DNA from: JAAZIN01 sp964441025
GTDB taxonomy: Bacteria; Bacillota; Dethiobacteria; DTU022
Direction of reading: 5' to 3'
DNA: 64,000 nt
NCBI GenBank assembly: GCA_964441025.1
Contig: CAYTXG010000008.1
Coordinates: forward strand, 38,936-102,935
Made by a program: the position numbers and the translations under genes. A model generated the notes under the pieces. The model was not told where the DNA came from and made no database searches. It saw only the letters and a list, made by a program, of their open reading frames with translations. Shown one piece after another: positions 60,867 through 64,000 of this stretch (the stretch's first letter is position 1; every line of letters starts with the position of its first letter).

Positions 60867-60883
60867 ATGCAATTTATATGCCA
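60867..60883 (-). promoter_or_regulatory. Sigma-54 promoter of the fumarase-malic enzyme operon
   Basis: Minus strand TGGCAT-ATAAA-TTGCAT with GG-N10-GC spacing. A GCATTTGAAATGC palindrome (60858-60870) overlaps the -12 part. Confidence 0.85.
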
Positions 60884-61059
60884 AGCTGTCCTAGACCAAC
60901 AATTTGCATCACGTTATAATTAAAACAGGTCTATTTTGAAATATTTTAGCCCATGCATCCTGTGCAAACCTGGATCGACTTATAAGCCCATTATTTTGCC
61001 TGGTAATAAGATTCAACATAAATTAAACCATTGTAAATTGCAAAGTGTCTATCATTTTA

Positions 61060-61072
61060 TTGCATAATGCAA
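61060..61072. promoter_or_regulatory. Candidate upstream activator site TTGCATAATGCAA
   Basis: Perfect palindrome about 177 bp upstream of the fumA -24 box, a normal enhancer distance. Its core repeats at 53907-53917. The 60719-61334 stretch otherwise shows no gene. Confidence 0.6.
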
Positions 61073-61334
61073 GCCCAATTGCCAAGAAGATCGTGTTCAA
61101 GACACTGTAGGTAAGGAAACCTCACAGGTAACCCAGATAATCATTTGGTCATCTATCCCTTTTAGTGCATTCCGTGTCAAACTGCTCTTTCCATTGAACA
61201 GTGGGATGTTCCCGATGTACTCTTTCCTCAGTATTTTTCCTCTACCCGCCTTAACTCCCTTTAACTTCCTGATCAATTTCTACCAAGATGGCTGCACCGA
61301 ACTCCGTATAATAGCCGCGGAAAGGGTCATTGGT

Positions 61335-61400
61335 TTTGATATCGTATATAAACGCTGCTGTGGCCTTGATGTTCATAAGAAAAGTATCACGGCATTGTAT
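61335..61400 (+). pseudogene. IS110-type transposase fragment (N-terminal)
   Basis: About 20 codons reading D-I-V-Y-K-R-C-C-G-L-D-V-H-K-K-S-I-T-A, the unmistakable start of IS110-family transposases with the first catalytic Asp. The match ends abruptly where the IS200-like remnant begins. Confidence 0.7.
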
Positions 61401-61750
61401 CACATTTCATCTGTTACGTTCCCACTACTTGCTGCGAAATAGCCCCTCGCCCACAAATGCTGACTCCTAAACTGCTTTTTCATATGCTTATATTCCATCA
61501 GTAGCTTTCTTGAACAATAACCCTTTATATACTGAACCAACTTGCTTCCCGAGAAATTCGGAGGCGACGGCACTAATAGATGTACATGGTCTTTTGACAC
61601 ATGCCCTGCCAATATTCCCACATTGTTATTCTTGCATACCAACCTGTTAGCTCCCTCACTCGTAACGTAATTTTTCTACAACCACTGGCTTCCCATACTT
61701 GGTTATCCATACAAATGATATTTCAAATCAAATGTCGCATGCGATATCTC
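61400..61750 (-). pseudogene. IS200/IS605 TnpA (Y1 HUH transposase), frameshifted
   Basis: The fragment with G-H-V-S-K-D-H-V-H-L-L-V (HUH motif) spans 61400-61642. Upstream pieces in other frames read H-A-T-F-D-L-K-Y-H and V-W-I-T-K-Y-G-K-P-V, the normal start of TnpA. At least two frameshifts and a premature end (N-V-T-D-E-M-stop) show that it is dead. No tnpB is attached. Confidence 0.8.
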
Positions 61751-61878
61751 CTATTCCTTGCACCTTCTTCACCTCTGGTAAAGTATCCCTATTCCCAGAG
61801 ATGACAATTCTAATTTTTTGTTGACCTGAAAGGTGGCGGCTGAAGCCGAGGGATTTAACCCCATTTGACAGACATTAA

Positions 61879-62060
61879 AGGAGGCAGAGTTTCCTCGAGG
61901 TCATAGTTCGCTTTGTAGAAACAAAATTCCTTCAGGCAGTAAAAAAGACCTTGAAAAGCCTGGAAAACAAGACTGATCATCTTTCCTTTGAAGCGGCTCT
62001 AAAAAGAGAACTGGACGTTTTAGGTTACGAAATTATCACGAAGCTCAAACTTGCTTATTT
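61879..62060 (+). pseudogene. Possible transposase N-terminal fragment (ISLre2/UPF0236-like)
   Basis: An open frame after AAAGGAGG reads F-V-E-T-K-F-L-Q-A-V-K-K-T-L, then L-S-F-E-A-A-L-K-R-E-L-D-V-L-G-Y-E-I. No proper start codon remains, and it runs into the MFS gene tail. The resemblance to ISLre2-like N-termini is from memory and weak. Confidence 0.35.
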
Positions 62061-62073
62061 TCCCTTAGTGTTA

Positions 62074-63336
62074 TTATTTATTTTTTGGGGGTTTAATCGC
62101 AAATATTAATACTACACCAATCAGACTGGTATAGGCTAGTATTTGCCATATAAGTTGATAGCTCCCCAAAGTGTCAAAACTCCACCCCGCAACAAAAGGA
62201 CCGCTAATTCCCCCGATAGATCCAAGCCCCACCATGATCCCGGTCATTTTCCCAAAAGTGCTTCTTTTAAAGTATTCTCTGGCAAAACTCCCCCTTAAAA
62301 CCTGGGCCCCCCATAACAGGGGGTAAAAAACAAGAAAGACAACCATAAGCCAGGGTAACTGCTGGGTGTGTGAAAGAGCGAAAAGGCCTATACCAGCTAG
62401 AAAATAAGACCCGGCCATTACGTATTTCTTATCAAGAATATCGCCAATCCACCCCCCGCTGATCCTTCCGATAATGCTGAGTAGAGGTATGGAACCCGCT
62501 AATAAAGCTGCCACCTGCCTGGGCATCCCCACACTGCTCAGGTAAGGCATGATATGAATGCTCACTGCCTGGGTGATTATGCTTCTAATTAATTCTGCCA
62601 GCGACAACATCCATAAAGCTCTGCTTCTAAATCCCTCCTCAAACCCAACTTTCTCCCCCTGTGTACCCTTAACCCTATTATGATCTGTGCATAACCCCTG
62701 TCTGCTGATACTTTCACCATCAGGTAAATAACCATATTGTTCAGGCTTGTCTTTAATAATAAATGTCAAGGGAACACATATTAGCCACATCCCTACCCCG
62801 ATAATAATAAAGGTAGTTCTCCATTGAAAAACTTCGATCAGCCATACCACAACAGGTATAAGTAGTCCGCTGGCACCCATCCCACATAATGTAATTGCAA
62901 GCGCCTTACCGATATCTCTTCTAAACCAGTTTGCTACTGCTGTTGTCATTACTGTAGCAGATGCAGCTGAAGTTCCGATGGCAACCAGAATAAAAGCAAA
63001 ATAAAAGATAGACAAAGAGTTCACCTGGCTGAGAAGGATGACCCCCGAACCCATTATCAGCACCCCAAAAAACATTAACCGTTTTGGGCCAAACCGATCT
63101 ACAAGGAAACCTGTTATAGGTGCAAAAATAGCAGATTCCACACCGCGCAGGGAAGCAGCAATGGAGATCTGCGTATGGCTCCAGCCGGTTTCTTTTGCTA
63201 TCGGATCGAAAAATGCAGTAAATCCATATCCAACAGTTCCATCACGAAAGAAAAAAATGAAAAAGCATGATATTACTATCCACCAACCATAGAAAATACC
63301 CTTTTCTTTAATAGTTCTGCAATCACTTCTGATCAT
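62074..63336 (-). CDS. MFS transporter, monocarboxylate/OFA-like
   Basis: 420 residues, 12 membrane segments. G-W-W-I-V near residue 16, G-F-L-V-D-R-F-G-P-K-R-L between TM2 and TM3, W-R-T-T-F in TM6, and a G-R-I-S-G-G-W-I-G-D loop in the second half. The family carries organic acids such as oxalate, formate or monocarboxylates. It may export pyruvate-derived acids or import C4 acids for the neighbouring enzymes; no sigma-54 site precedes it. ATG with GGAGTAGGG upstream. Confidence 0.85.
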   Translation of the reverse strand: MIRSDCRTIKEKGIFYGWWIVISCFFIFFFRDGTVGYGFTAFFDPIAKETGWSHTQISIAASLRGVESAIFAPITGFLVDRFGPKRLMFFGVLIMGSGVILLSQVNSLSIFYFAFILVAIGTSAASATVMTTAVANWFRRDIGKALAITLCGMGASGLLIPVVVWLIEVFQWRTTFIIIGVGMWLICVPLTFIIKDKPEQYGYLPDGESISRQGLCTDHNRVKGTQGEKVGFEEGFRSRALWMLSLAELIRSIITQAVSIHIMPYLSSVGMPRQVAALLAGSIPLLSIIGRISGGWIGDILDKKYVMAGSYFLAGIGLFALSHTQQLPWLMVVFLVFYPLLWGAQVLRGSFAREYFKRSTFGKMTGIMVGLGSIGGISGPFVAGWSFDTLGSYQLIWQILAYTSLIGVVLIFAIKPPKNK

Positions 63337-64000
63337 CTTTCCCTACTCCATGCCAGTAAGAATTCTATTTTTAAGGTAGGATCTTTTTCTGAGTTGGTTC
63401 AAATTAATTAAAAATTAGGCATTCACTTTCCATTAGCTACCACTCCCATGTTTTGAAAAACGGGTCTAATCATACTCCTCCTTAGACAATAGCCGCCACC
63501 GTTTAGTTGAGGTGATAATGCTATTAGTTCAGTTCATTTCAGTTCTACCAAAATAATCAGACTTCCTGAACAGGTCTAAAGCCCTGAAATATAAGTCTTT
63601 TATGCCCTTTTCATGATATAATAGTGCAAGGAAATATCTAGCTGTCACCCCAAAACCTTGCACTTAATGTGAGGCAATTGTATCGGAAAAAGGACAACGG
63701 CCTTGTGCAGGTGGCCTAATTAAGTTTAAATATTAATCTATCAAGTATTATCATAACAGCGTTCAGACTTCGAAGTCAAGCAACATGATTCTTGAGCCAG
63801 GAACTCCGCAGATGCCTATAACAATAGCTCCAAAATACATATTTTAGCAAAGCATTAGCATAACATCAAGCAGGCAGCTACATGAAAAAACGCAGAAATC
63901 TGCGCCGGTATAGGATTCTGTTGGTTCGTAAATTATTTATTCACACGTTAGTTTGACAGCTTAACAAAATATTTAAATCCAAACCCCTTACGGCATCGGG
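63337..64000. other. Non-coding AT-rich end region with an inverted repeat
   Basis: No reading frame above 60 codons that looks real. AGTGCAAGG (63623-63631) and CCTTGCACT (63656-63664) form 9-bp inverted arms just after a TATAAT-like element (63617-63622), which may mark another decayed mobile element. Confidence 0.4.

Noticed and set aside
61060..61072. TTGCATAATGCAA as part of a sigma-54 promoter
   Set aside because: The spacing lacks GG-N10-GC; it fits an activator palindrome better.
1..64000. CRISPR arrays, tRNA or rRNA genes
   Set aside because: No regularly spaced repeats and no cloverleaf or rRNA-like segments noticed in the gaps.

Overview
The window looks like chromosome of an anaerobic, endospore-forming, Gram-positive bacterium (Firmicutes, class Clostridia). 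Evidence for this is spoVS, ytaF, CotF-like coat proteins, an alpha/beta SASP-like protein, a c-di-AMP riboswitch ahead of a LysM/SleB cell-wall hydrolase, and the canonical Firmicutes block rpmF-plsX-acpP-rnc-smc-ftsY-ylxM-ffh-rpsP-khpA-rimM-trmD-rplS-lepB-rbgA-rnhB-yraN. Flavodiiron protein, rubredoxin and superoxide dismutase fit an oxygen-defended anaerobe. I cannot name the species.

Layout. 0-8 kb: the tail of a PII-like protein, the oxygen-defence genes, a DUF3786 protein, comM, a membrane-anchored glutamine amidotransferase-like protein, and a TetR/SDR pair behind a near-consensus promoter. 8-24.5 kb, minus strand: a housekeeping block for envelope lipid precursors, RNA processing, chromosome condensation, the SRP pathway, ribosome assembly and protein export. 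It ends in a terminator whose loop carries the -35 box of the riboswitch-controlled hydrolase gene. 24.6-40.5 kb: spore coat proteins, an ADP-forming acyl-CoA synthetase, a large PBP1A with C-terminal FN3 repeats, a glycosidase/sugar-symporter pair, two nitrilase-superfamily proteins (one without all three catalytic residues), small membrane proteins, isocitrate dehydrogenase, a lytic transglycosylase, coaE and ytaF.

40.5-64 kb is visibly more AT-rich and is bounded on both sides by decayed insertion-sequence remnants. Between them lies a metabolic island, almost entirely on the minus strand. It holds a peptide ABC transporter, isoaspartyl dipeptidase, creatininase-like and C45 amidohydrolases, a U32-like protein, an FrhB-type iron-sulfur flavoprotein, serine hydroxymethyltransferase, a CyuA/serine-dehydratase-like enzyme, two-subunit fumarase, malic enzyme and an MFS carrier. 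In its middle sits a PrpR_N/PAS/AAA+/Fis sigma-54 activator.

Three minus-strand sites in the island share the same sigma-54 promoter form, TGGCAT-N5-TTGCAT: upstream of the fumarase-malic enzyme operon, of cyuA, and of the long peptide operon. I infer a compact sigma-54 regulon that takes up peptides, possibly beta-aspartyl peptides, and channels Asp, Gly, Ser and Cys carbon to pyruvate. No tRNA, rRNA or CRISPR array was seen.
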